A stretch of DNA of 13,233 nt from Desulfoprunum sp. (GTDB taxonomy: Bacteria; Desulfobacterota; Desulfobulbia; Desulfobulbales; Desulfocapsaceae), in assembly GCA_030696435.1 (NCBI GenBank), contig JAUYSF010000163.1, positions 1 to 13,233 of the forward strand, written 5' to 3'. This document shows, piece by piece, positions 1-6,910 of the stretch. Position 1 is the stretch's first letter. Each line of letters begins with the position of its first letter. The translations under genes and the position numbers were made by a program. The notes below the pieces were generated by a model, which was not told the DNA's origin, did no database searches, and was given only the letters and a program-made list of their open reading frames with translations.

Positions 1-189
1 CAGGTCATCCTGATCGACAATGCCAAGGCCTACCAGGGACAGAATATGGTGAGCGGCGAAAAAATCATCTATTATCTCGATGAGGGGCGTTCGGAGGTGG
101 TCGGAAAGCGCACATCAGCCACCGTTGGCGGGGCAAACCAGAAAGAGAACAAGCCATCGCGCGTCAACATGACCATAATCCAGAAATAA
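1..189 (+). CDS. lptA: LptA (OstA-like) LPS-transport protein, 3' end only
   Basis: Only the last 62 codons are present; the 5' part lies outside the window, and the frame ends at a TAA. LptA is the periplasmic bridge protein that carries lipopolysaccharide from the inner-membrane LptBFGC complex to LptD in the outer membrane. The visible residues have the look of the final beta-jellyroll strands of the OstA/LptA fold: a VILIDNAKAYQGQN stretch, then SGEKIIYYLDEGRSEVVG, the usual 'G-x-x-I-x-Y' strand pattern. A polar tail rich in Lys, Asn and Ser follows. The identification leans strongly on lptB starting 41 bases downstream, the classic order. With so short a fragment, LptC or another OstA-domain protein cannot be fully excluded, but this is the expected place for LptA. 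Confidence 0.8.
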   Translation, partial: QVILIDNAKAYQGQNMVSGEKIIYYLDEGRSEVVGKRTSATVGGANQKENKPSRVNMTIIQK

Positions 190-230
190 TGCGCACTCCA
201 GCCTCCTCAACCTCTACCCTCTAGATCCCC

Positions 231-953
231 ATGTCCCTGCTGGAAACAAAGAATATCGTCAAACGCTACGGCAAGCGCACCGTCGTTGACGGCGTCAATC
301 TGCAGGTCAACACTGGAGTTGTGGTCGGTCTTCTCGGTCCGAATGGCGCCGGAAAAACTACCTCATTCTACTCGATTGCCGGCTTTATCAGACCCACCGA
401 AGGCCATGTTCTCCTGGACGGCGAGACCATCACCAATCTACCGATCCATAAAAGAGCCCTGAAGGGAATTTCCTATCTGGCCCAGGAACCTTCGGTGTTC
501 AAGAAACTGACTGTCGAAGAAAATGTCCGGATCATCCTCGAACCCCTCGGTTTGAGCAAAAACGAGATCAACAATCGGATTGACGAACTCATGGCAGATT
601 TGGGCATCGAGTACTTGCGCGACAACAAAGGCTACTCCCTCTCGGGCGGAGAACGGCGACGGGTTGAGATCATGCGCTCCCTCTCCACCCGACCGCGCTT
701 TATCCTCCTTGACGAACCCTTTGCCGGCATCGACCCTCTGGCTGTTATCGAACTGCAGAAGATCATCTATAATCTCAAAAACAAGGGTTTGGGAGTTCTG
801 ATCTCCGACCATAACGTTCGAGAAACACTACAGGTCTGCGATTTTGCCTATATCATGAACGCCGGCCAGATCCTGACAAGTGGCGTGGCCGACGACATCA
901 TCGAAAGTGAAGTAGCCCGAAAGATGTATCTCGGCGAAAATTTCAGCATGTAA
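231..953 (+). CDS. lptB: LPS export ABC transporter ATP-binding protein LptB
   Basis: LptB is the cytoplasmic ATPase that, with LptF and LptG, extracts lipopolysaccharide from the inner membrane and pushes it along the LptC-LptA-LptD bridge. All ABC ATPase motifs are present in the 240 residues: Walker A GPNGAGKT (36-43), Q-loop glutamine 85 in YLAQEPSVF, signature LSGGE (137-141), Walker B ILLDEP (158-163) with catalytic Glu162, and switch His194 in SDHN. The YLAQEPSVF stretch and the C-terminal VARKMYLGE are typical of LptB rather than of general ABC ATPases, and the length matches E. coli LptB (241). The gene follows lptA by 41 bases and precedes rpoN by 5. No clear Shine-Dalgarno sequence stands before the ATG, so translation may be coupled to lptA or start weakly. 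No lptF or lptG is visible here; in many genomes they lie elsewhere. Confidence 0.96.
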   Translation: MSLLETKNIVKRYGKRTVVDGVNLQVNTGVVVGLLGPNGAGKTTSFYSIAGFIRPTEGHVLLDGETITNLPIHKRALKGISYLAQEPSVFKKLTVEENVRIILEPLGLSKNEINNRIDELMADLGIEYLRDNKGYSLSGGERRRVEIMRSLSTRPRFILLDEPFAGIDPLAVIELQKIIYNLKNKGLGVLISDHNVRETLQVCDFAYIMNAGQILTSGVADDIIESEVARKMYLGENFSM

Positions 954-958
954 CTGCC

Positions 959-2416
959 ATGGCCCTGGAACTCCGACAACAGCTCAAGCTTACCCAGAAA
1001 CTGGTGATGACACCCCAGTTGCGCCAGGCCATCAGGCTCCTGCAGTTGAACAGGCTGGAACTGTCAAACGCCCTGCAGGCCGAACTGGAGGAGAACCCGG
1101 CCCTGGAAGAGGATCTTCCGGTGAGCGAGAGCATTCTTGAGCATCCTCAGATGCTCTCTTCAACGGTGGAAAACCTGGAAGCAGGCAGAGAGCAGGATTA
1201 CACGGAACGGATCTCAATCTCGGACAACATTTCCGAGATCAACTGGGAGGACTACGCCAATAATTTCGACAGCAATTTCTCCTTTGCCCACGAGACACCA
1301 GCCGCGGACGCCCCTTCTCAATTTGATTTTATCTCTGAAAAACCAGGACTTTCTGCCTATCTCAATTGGCAGTTGGTGCACGAGGAACTTGACGCCAAGG
1401 AATGGGAAATCGCCCTGTTCGTGGTTGGGAACCTCAACAGATATGGCTTTCTCGAGATTGGCATCGAAGAGATCATGACAGAGACCGGCTGCACCCATGA
1501 CGATGCCGAATATATTCTCGAGGTCATCCAGGAGCTTGACCCGCCCGGAATAGCTGCCAGAAATGTCACGGAATCACTGCTCCTGCAACTCGAGCGCCTG
1601 GGCCTTGCCAATTCGCTCTCGGCCGAGATTATCCGGGAGCATCTTCCTCTCCTGGAGACCCGAAACTACAAGGCCCTGATGAAGGCCACCGGCCGGAAAA
1701 AATCCGAGATCATCAAGGCCATCGACTGCATCACCTCGGAACTCACGCCCTATCCGGGCTTGCCGTTTTCTCAAGAAGCCACCAACTATATCGTTCCTGA
1801 CGTCTATGTCATCAAGGTCGATGATGAATATATCATCCGCTTAAACGATGATGATCTGCCCCGCCTCAAACTCTCCTCACACTATCAGGAGCTTTTGAAA
1901 GAAGGCAAAAGCCTGCAGAAGGAATCACGGCAATATATCAACGACAAATTGAAAAACGCAGAATGGTTCATCAAATCGATTCACCAGCGGCAACGGACCA
2001 TCTATAAGGTTATGGAAAGTCTCCTCAAATTCCAGCACGAGTTTTTCGAGCACGGCCCAGGCCATCTGAAGCCCCTTATTCTCCGGAATGTCGCTGAAGA
2101 CATCGAAATGCATGAATCGACGATCAGCCGGGTCACCTCGAATAAATACGTTCATACCCCGCAAGGGATCTATGAACTGAAGTTCTTTTTCTCTACGGCC
2201 ATCCCCCGGGACGGTTGCGAGGATTTGGCTTCGGAATCCATCAGGAATACTATTCTCAAGATGATCCATGAGGAAGACAAGTCAAAACCGCTCAGCGATA
2301 ACACCATCTCCGAGATGCTGGCGGCACAGAATATTCAGATCGCCCGACGCACAGTGGCTAAATATCGAGAACAACTGAAAATTCTTCCAGTAAAACACCG
2401 CCGCCACAACAGATAA
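959..2416 (+). CDS. rpoN: RNA polymerase sigma-54 factor RpoN
   Basis: Sigma-54 directs RNA polymerase to -24/-12 promoters that need an AAA+ enhancer-binding activator. The 485-residue protein has the family layout: an N-terminal Gln/Leu-rich activator-interacting region (1-50) with LKLTQKLVMTPQLRQAIRLL; an acidic linker (about 51-115); the core-binding region (about 120-320); a helix-turn-helix region around 375-400 with ESTISRVTSNKYVHTPQGI, which reads the -12 element; and the RpoN box ARRTVAKYRE at 462-471, which reads the -24 element. Length is normal for the family. The ATG lies 5 bases after the lptB stop and has no evident ribosome-binding site, so coupled translation with lptB is likely. 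The usual next genes (hpf, ptsN, rapZ) are missing; instead there is a 139-base gap and an unrelated TRAP operon. Confidence 0.98.
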   Translation: MALELRQQLKLTQKLVMTPQLRQAIRLLQLNRLELSNALQAELEENPALEEDLPVSESILEHPQMLSSTVENLEAGREQDYTERISISDNISEINWEDYANNFDSNFSFAHETPAADAPSQFDFISEKPGLSAYLNWQLVHEELDAKEWEIALFVVGNLNRYGFLEIGIEEIMTETGCTHDDAEYILEVIQELDPPGIAARNVTESLLLQLERLGLANSLSAEIIREHLPLLETRNYKALMKATGRKKSEIIKAIDCITSELTPYPGLPFSQEATNYIVPDVYVIKVDDEYIIRLNDDDLPRLKLSSHYQELLKEGKSLQKESRQYINDKLKNAEWFIKSIHQRQRTIYKVMESLLKFQHEFFEHGPGHLKPLILRNVAEDIEMHESTISRVTSNKYVHTPQGIYELKFFFSTAIPRDGCEDLASESIRNTILKMIHEEDKSKPLSDNTISEMLAAQNIQIARRTVAKYREQLKILPVKHRRHNR

Positions 2417-2555
2417 GCTCCGAAGTTTAGCTTTCATTTCCACCTTCCTTTTCGCCCACAATGGGTTGCCTCGGATGAGAATTATCCTTTCTCTCTCTCC
2501 TTTTGCCGGCTATACTTTCAGAAATGAAATTACTTCAGCTTAGGACAAACTCTTC
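2417..2555 (+). promoter_or_regulatory. rpoN-tatT intergenic gap, possible sigma-70-like -10 element
   Basis: This 139-base gap separates rpoN from the TRAP operon. A good -10-like hexamer TATACT (5 of 6 to TATAAT) lies at 2511-2516, about 40 bases before the tatT ATG. The matching -35 position (around 2488-2493, TTTCTC) is poor, in a pyrimidine-rich run. A weak inverted repeat AAGCT/AGCTT at 2415-2419 and 2429-2433 overlaps the end of rpoN and is followed by a short T-rich stretch; it is too weak to call a terminator. I saw no -24/-12 (GG-N10-GC) element, so sigma-54 control of the TRAP operon is not supported. Confidence 0.3.
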
Positions 2556-3428
2556 ATGCTCTCAAAACCTCAGACTTCCAGCTCTTTTGTGTTCCTTTTC
2601 GTTATTCTTGTTCTGACTTTGCCCCTAACCTCGTGTTCACGGTTCATCACCGGCACAATCATCGAGCCGACAGTCGACAATCTCCAAAAGCAAACAGACC
2701 TCGATCTGGTCTGTGAGGGTGCGCCCGCCTACCTGCTGATGATCGACAGCATGATCGCCTCCGAACCAGACGACACTGCCCTCCTGCGGATCGGCTCCCA
2801 GACCTATGCGGCCTACACCAACGCCTTGACAGAATGTGGAGCCCCGGCAAAGAGAGTTCGGACCATCGCGGACAAGGCCAAACTCTACGGCACCACCCTC
2901 ATCAGCCATCTGCTGCCCAGTGTTGCTAGGGCAAATCAGGACGAACTGGACCGAGAACTGACCCACACCGGAAAAAATGATGTTCCCTCACTCTTCTGGG
3001 GAACATTGGCTTGGCTTTCCTGGATTCAACAGCAGCAAGGTGCACCGGCAGCAATGGCCGATCTGGTTATGGTAGAAAAAATCATGACTCGTCTGCTCGA
3101 ACTGGATGAAACATACCAGGCCGGTACCATCCATCTCTTCTTCGGCGGACTCCAGGCCACCAGGCCAGCGATGATCGGTGGTAATCCGCAACACAGCCAA
3201 CAGCATTTTGAACGGGCACTCGAAATCTCCAAACACCAGTTCCTGCTTATCCAGACAACCTATGCCGAAACCTACGCCCGAAACACCCTGAATAAACAAC
3301 TGCACGACAGTTTACTCAAGGAAGTGCTCGATTTTCCCTTGAAATCTGCACCTCAATTTGCCCTCAGCAATGTAATCGCCCAAAAAAAAGCGGCCCGACT
3401 TCTTGAGGAAGATTATTTCGCCGAATAG
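2556..3428 (+). CDS. tatT: TRAP transporter T-component lipoprotein (TatT family, TPR-like)
   Basis: This is a predicted periplasm-facing lipoprotein of the TatT family, described in Treponema pallidum (Tp0956) as a trimeric TPR-like helical protein that binds the TRAP substrate-binding protein. The N terminus has a hydrophobic segment (11-24) and lipobox LTSC with Cys27 as the likely lipidated residue. The family signature is visible in the C-terminal half: LFFGGLQATRPAMIGGNPQHS (195-214), where the 'rP-x-x-x-GGnP' core is characteristic, then the helix HFERALEIS (217-225), YAETYARNTL and a final helix NVIAQKKAARLL (272-283). Length (290) is normal. A TAGGA-type ribosome-binding site lies about 10 bases before the ATG. 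The gene is the first of a tatT-dctP-dctQ-dctM set. Charged residues near position 48-53 and cysteines 53 and 94 fall in the mature part. How the T-component takes part in transport is not established. Confidence 0.88.
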   Translation: MLSKPQTSSSFVFLFVILVLTLPLTSCSRFITGTIIEPTVDNLQKQTDLDLVCEGAPAYLLMIDSMIASEPDDTALLRIGSQTYAAYTNALTECGAPAKRVRTIADKAKLYGTTLISHLLPSVARANQDELDRELTHTGKNDVPSLFWGTLAWLSWIQQQQGAPAAMADLVMVEKIMTRLLELDETYQAGTIHLFFGGLQATRPAMIGGNPQHSQQHFERALEISKHQFLLIQTTYAETYARNTLNKQLHDSLLKEVLDFPLKSAPQFALSNVIAQKKAARLLEEDYFAE

Positions 3429-3491
3429 TGCTACATTCAATTTACTTGAGCATCGCATCCACCGACGACGAATCCCTCTGCCGGAGACCTT

Positions 3492-4520
3492 ATGAACCCT
3501 CTACGCTGTCTTTTTTCGACACTCTTTTTGTTACTCCTGCTCACCTGCCAGACCGCCGAGGCAAAACCAAAATATCTTTTTAAAATCGGTAGCCTGGCCC
3601 CCGAAGGTTCTGTCTGGGTTCTACAGTTTCAGGAGTTTGCCAAGGAAGTTGAACAAAAGACCAAAGGTGAGGTGGGATTCCGGGTATATGCCGGGGGAAT
3701 CATGGGTGATGACCAGGCCATGTACCGAAAGATGCGGGTCGGTCAATTGCAGGGTGGCGGCTTTACGATGACCGGTATCTCCCAGATCGTCCCCGATTTT
3801 CGGGTCATGGCCCTGCCATTTTTCCTCAAATCCTATGCCGAGGTCGACTTGGTAACCCAGGCCCTGCTGCCTCTCTTCAAACAGCGGTTCGCTGGTCAGG
3901 GTATGGAATTTATCGCCATGACCGAGGTCGGGTTCATCTATACCATGTCCACCATGCCGATCAGCACGATTGACGAATTGAAAGCCACCACCTGCTGGAT
4001 CCCTGCAGGAGACCCGGTTTCTTCTACATTTCTGACGACCCTGGGCATCAGCCCTGTCCAGCTTTCCATACCGGATGTGCTTTCCTCCTTGCAGACCGGC
4101 CTGGTCAACACGGTCTTCAATTCGTTGTACGGCTCAATTGTCCTGCAGTGGTTTACCAAGGCCCGCTACGTCAATGACACCCCTTTCGCTTACGCCTACG
4201 GGGCCTTCCTCCTGGACGGCAAGGCTATGAAAAAACTGCCTAAGGAATATGCCGCTGCCATTCAGGAATCCGCCGACAAGCACTTCCCGGCACTTATCCA
4301 AAAAACACGGGAGAGCAACACCGAGTCCAAAGAGATTCTCGAAAAGCAGGGGGTACAGTTCACCCACTCCTCTGCAGAAACCGTCACCGAGTTGCAGAGT
4401 TACAGAGAAAAGACCGCCAAACAGATGGTGGGCGGTTCTTTTTCTAAGGAAATTTATGAGACCGCAACCGGACTCCTGGAAAAATACCGGGCGGCCCAGG
4501 CAGAAAATGTAACTCAATGA
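3492..4520 (+). CDS. dctP: TRAP transporter substrate-binding protein (DctP family, TatP-like)
   Basis: This is a periplasmic binding protein that delivers its ligand to the DctQM membrane subunits, with import driven by an ion gradient. Residues 1-24 form a Sec signal peptide with a leucine run (11-17) and an AEA cleavage motif (22-24). The mature chain begins with KPKYLFKIGSLAPEGSVW, the standard DctP first strand, followed by YAGGIMGDDQAMYRKMRVGQLQ (66-87). In most DctP proteins the segment near residue 163 reads like 'LKGxKxRVP', whose Arg grips a carboxylate. Here it is LKATTCWIP, with Trp169 in the Arg position. The later conserved 'G-x-V-D-G-x-E-N' becomes GLVNTVFN (203-210). These changes argue against an organic-acid ligand and resemble the binding proteins paired with TatT, for which hydrophobic ligands have been proposed. 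A GGAGA site lies 5 bases upstream of the ATG, and the stop overlaps the dctQ start (ATGA). Confidence 0.92.
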   Translation: MNPLRCLFSTLFLLLLLTCQTAEAKPKYLFKIGSLAPEGSVWVLQFQEFAKEVEQKTKGEVGFRVYAGGIMGDDQAMYRKMRVGQLQGGGFTMTGISQIVPDFRVMALPFFLKSYAEVDLVTQALLPLFKQRFAGQGMEFIAMTEVGFIYTMSTMPISTIDELKATTCWIPAGDPVSSTFLTTLGISPVQLSIPDVLSSLQTGLVNTVFNSLYGSIVLQWFTKARYVNDTPFAYAYGAFLLDGKAMKKLPKEYAAAIQESADKHFPALIQKTRESNTESKEILEKQGVQFTHSSAETVTELQSYREKTAKQMVGGSFSKEIYETATGLLEKYRAAQAENVTQ

Positions 4521-5014
4521 GCCAGGAGCCCCCCTCAAACAAGGAGGGTGTTTTGGCAAGGATTGAAGAAACAGTCCTCTGCCTGCTGCTCCTGACTATG
4601 ATACTTCTCTCCTGCCTGCAGATCCTCCTGCGCAGCGTTTTTGCAAGCGGCCTACTCTGGGCCGACCCCCTCATCCAGCAGCTGGTTCTCTGGAGTGGTC
4701 TCCTGGGAGCGGCGATGGCCACTGCCAAAGGGAAACACATCTCCCTCGATGTCATCAACTATCTCATCCCCGAAAAAATCCAACCCTGGATCCTCCTTCT
4801 GGTGCATGTATTTTCAGCCCTGACCGCCACCCTGCTCACCTATGCCTCATATCTCTTTCTGCAGAGCGAGATGAAATACGGCAATCCAGGCCTTCTGGGC
4901 CTACCTTCCTGGACCTGGAACCTGATCTTCCCACTGACCTTCGCACTCATTGCCGGCCGCTATTATATGGCGGTCTGGCGCTGCCTCGGACAGCTCTGGC
5001 AGCAACGAGGATAG
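4517..5014 (+). CDS. dctQ: TRAP transporter small permease subunit DctQ
   Basis: DctQ is the small inner-membrane subunit that supports DctM in TRAP importers. The 165 residues show four hydrophobic segments (about 16-38, 53-70, 88-115 and 127-150). The family motif between the first two segments is clear: LLRSVFASGLLWADPLIQQL followed by LWSGLLGAAMATAKGKHISLDVI. DctQ proteins usually have Glu after WAD; here it is Pro. The start codon overlaps the dctP stop by four bases (ATGA), a mark of translational coupling, and dctM begins 10 bases after the stop. Size is normal for the family. Confidence 0.92.
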   Translation: MSQEPPSNKEGVLARIEETVLCLLLLTMILLSCLQILLRSVFASGLLWADPLIQQLVLWSGLLGAAMATAKGKHISLDVINYLIPEKIQPWILLLVHVFSALTATLLTYASYLFLQSEMKYGNPGLLGLPSWTWNLIFPLTFALIAGRYYMAVWRCLGQLWQQRG

Positions 5015-5024
5015 ACAATCGGCC

Positions 5025-6290
5025 ATGACTCTTCTTAAATTACTGACCTTTTTCATGGCCCTCCTGGGCACTCCGCTCTTTGTGATCATCTCGGCCCTGG
5101 CCTTGCTGTCTTTCTCTTCTGTCGACATCGATCTCTCGGTCGTGGTCATCGAGATGTCCAGGCTGGCCGATACCCCGCTTCTGGTCTCACTTCCTCTCTT
5201 TATCTTTGCCGGAACCCTGCTTTCCGAGAGCAAGGCCCCCGAACGGATATTGCTGCTTTCCAGGGTTTTTCTCGGCTGGCTACCCGGCGGTCTAGCCGTG
5301 GTTTCCCTGGCTGTCTGCGCCGTCTTCACCGCTTTTACCGGTGCCTCCGGCGTGACTATCTTTGCCCTAGGCGGCCTTCTGGTACCCGCCCTCCTGCAAG
5401 ACGGCTACCAGGAACGATTCTCCCTGGGTCTTGTCACCTCTTCCGGCAGCCTCGGGTTGCTCTTTCCACCAAGTCTGCCGCTCATCCTCTATGGTGTCAT
5501 CTCGGAATCACGGATCGATCATCTCTTCCTTGCCGGGATCCTGCCGGGATTGCTGATGCTGCTTCTGCTCATGGCCTATACCATCACCAAAAGCCCAACT
5601 ACTGCCGGAGAGAAAAAACGCTACTCAGCCAGAGACCGTCTGTCGGCTTTGCGGCAGACCGCCTGGGAACTGCCATTACCTGTTATCATTCTCGGGGGGA
5701 TTTATGGCGGTTTTTTCGTGGCGGGAGAGGCGGCCGCGGTGACCGCGCTCTATGTATTGATAGTCGAGGTGGGGATCTACCGAGAGATACCGCTCACAAA
5801 ACTGCCGGGGATAATGAGCAAATCAATGATGCTCTTTGGTGGCATCCTGATTATTCTGGCCGCCTCGATGGCCTCGACCAATTTTCTCATCGATCAAGAG
5901 GTGCCGACCAGGCTCTTTACCTTCATCCGGGAATATATCAGCAGCAAGTACACCTTTCTCCTGCTCCTCAACATCTTCCTGCTTATCGTCGGCACCATGC
6001 TGGACATATTCTCCGCCCTGATTCTCGTGGTGCCCCTCATCCTGCCCATCGCCACAGGATACGGTGTCGATCCCGTCCATCTGGGTATCATCTTCCTCAC
6101 CAATCTGCAGATCGGCTACTGTACCCCGCCTGTCGGTCTCAATCTTTTTCTGGCATCATATCGTTTTGATCGTCCGGTGATTGAGCTGTACAGGGCCACG
6201 TTACCCTTTATCTGGCTCCTGCTGGTAACCCTTGTGATTATCACCTATATTCCCTGGTTGAGTCTCTCTCTTGTAGATTACTTCAAATAG
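5025..6290 (+). CDS. dctM: TRAP transporter large permease subunit DctM
   Basis: DctM is the large inner-membrane subunit that forms the transport pathway and uses a sodium or proton gradient. From the ATG chosen here the protein has 421 residues, normal for the family, and is hydrophobic throughout, as expected for about 12 membrane segments plus re-entrant hairpins. Visible signatures are LPLFIFAGTLLSES (about 56-69), LGWLPGGLAVVS, the FTGASGVTIFALGGLLVPALL segment, and SLGLLFPPSLPLILYG, matching the repeated 'G-x-L-x-PPS' hairpin; a second copy late in the chain reads IGYCTPPVGLNLFL. The frame is open up to an ATG at 4950, but that would overlap dctQ by 65 bases and add a polar stretch unlike DctM. 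The start at 5025 gives the usual hydrophobic N terminus, with ACGAGG some 14 bases upstream. DctM is the last gene of the operon. Confidence 0.94.
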   Translation: MTLLKLLTFFMALLGTPLFVIISALALLSFSSVDIDLSVVVIEMSRLADTPLLVSLPLFIFAGTLLSESKAPERILLLSRVFLGWLPGGLAVVSLAVCAVFTAFTGASGVTIFALGGLLVPALLQDGYQERFSLGLVTSSGSLGLLFPPSLPLILYGVISESRIDHLFLAGILPGLLMLLLLMAYTITKSPTTAGEKKRYSARDRLSALRQTAWELPLPVIILGGIYGGFFVAGEAAAVTALYVLIVEVGIYREIPLTKLPGIMSKSMMLFGGILIILAASMASTNFLIDQEVPTRLFTFIREYISSKYTFLLLLNIFLLIVGTMLDIFSALILVVPLILPIATGYGVDPVHLGIIFLTNLQIGYCTPPVGLNLFLASYRFDRPVIELYRATLPFIWLLLVTLVIITYIPWLSLSLVDYFK

Positions 6291-6300
6291 GCGATTGAGC

Positions 6301-6328
6301 TGCAGGTGCTTGTTTTATTCCACCTGCA
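6301..6328. terminator. Inverted repeat between convergent dctM and hpt, terminator-like but without U-tract
   Basis: An exact 8-base inverted repeat, TGCAGGTG (6301-6308) and CACCTGCA (6321-6328), surrounds a 12-base T-rich loop. It lies where the plus-strand dctM and the minus-strand hpt converge, and it includes the hpt stop codon (6315-6317). Such a hairpin could stop or protect transcripts from both sides. Neither strand has a T-run after the stem, so it is not a standard intrinsic terminator. Confidence 0.4.
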
Positions 6329-6851
6329 AGACGCCAACATAGGGCAAATTTCGGTAACGCTGCGCAAAATCAAGGCCATAGCCACAGACAAATTCGTCGG
6401 GGATGGTTATCCCACAGAAGTCAATGTCCACGTGGGCGATTCGGCGTGACGGTTTGTCGAGAAAGGTGCAGATTCGTAAAGAACGAGGATTGCGGTTATG
6501 CATCATCCTGATGATCTTATTGAAGGTATTGCCTGTATCGACAATATCCTCGACCAACAAGACATCGCGGTTTTCGATCGACTCATCAAGATCCATGGCC
6601 ACTTTGACATCACCACTGCTCACCGTGCCGTCACCATAGGTCGATACCGCCATGAAATCGACGACCAGCGGCAGTTTGATCTGGCGGATCAGATCAGCCA
6701 TAAAAACAAAAGAACCCCGAAGGAGGCCGATGACAACACGCTCTCCGGCAATTCCCATATAACATGCTGTTATTTCAGCACCTAATCTTTCAACGGTCGC
6801 TTTGATCTCATCTTCTGTGATGAGAATTCGTGTAATTCCTGAATCCGGCAT
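6315..6851 (-). CDS. hpt: Hypoxanthine phosphoribosyltransferase
   Basis: The enzyme joins hypoxanthine (often guanine too) to PRPP, giving IMP or GMP in purine salvage in the cytoplasm. The 178 residues fit the bacterial Hpt family: the pyrophosphate loop GLLRGSFVF (42-50), the flexible loop with STYGDGTVSSGDV (70-82), the PRPP-binding motif VEDIVDTGNTF (100-110) with acidic pair Glu101/Asp102, and the base-binding end KPSRRIAHVDIDF to FVCGYGLDFAQRYRNLPY (154-171). In this family the PRPP motif usually has Leu or Arg where Asn108 stands, a minor change. A strong Shine-Dalgarno GGAGGG lies 4-5 bases before the ATG. The gene follows rsmE on the same strand by 59 bases and may be cotranscribed with it. 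Confidence 0.96.
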   Translation of the reverse strand: MPDSGITRILITEDEIKATVERLGAEITACYMGIAGERVVIGLLRGSFVFMADLIRQIKLPLVVDFMAVSTYGDGTVSSGDVKVAMDLDESIENRDVLLVEDIVDTGNTFNKIIRMMHNRNPRSLRICTFLDKPSRRIAHVDIDFCGITIPDEFVCGYGLDFAQRYRNLPYVGVLQVE

Positions 6852-6910
6852 AATCCCTCCGCAGACATGTATAGGTTATCCATCGTCTTGTCCCAATTCC
6901 CGATGAATCA

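Noticed and set aside
438..812. 124-codon minus-strand frame inside lptB
   Set aside because: It is fully antisense to a well-conserved ABC ATPase and shows no domain of its own.
2417..2555. Sigma-54 type promoter upstream of the TRAP operon
   Set aside because: The position after rpoN invited a look, but no GG-N10-GC spacing with the -24/-12 consensus was found.
3507..3560. Possible lipobox (LLTC, Cys19) in the dctP signal peptide
   Set aside because: Thr just before the Cys is atypical for a lipobox, and a normal AEA signal peptidase I site follows at 22-24, so a soluble periplasmic protein is more likely.
4950..5024. Longer dctM reading frame starting at ATG 4950
   Set aside because: It would overlap dctQ by 65 bases and add a polar 25-residue stretch that is a frame-shifted reading of dctQ. 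DctM proteins start with a hydrophobic segment, as from 5025.
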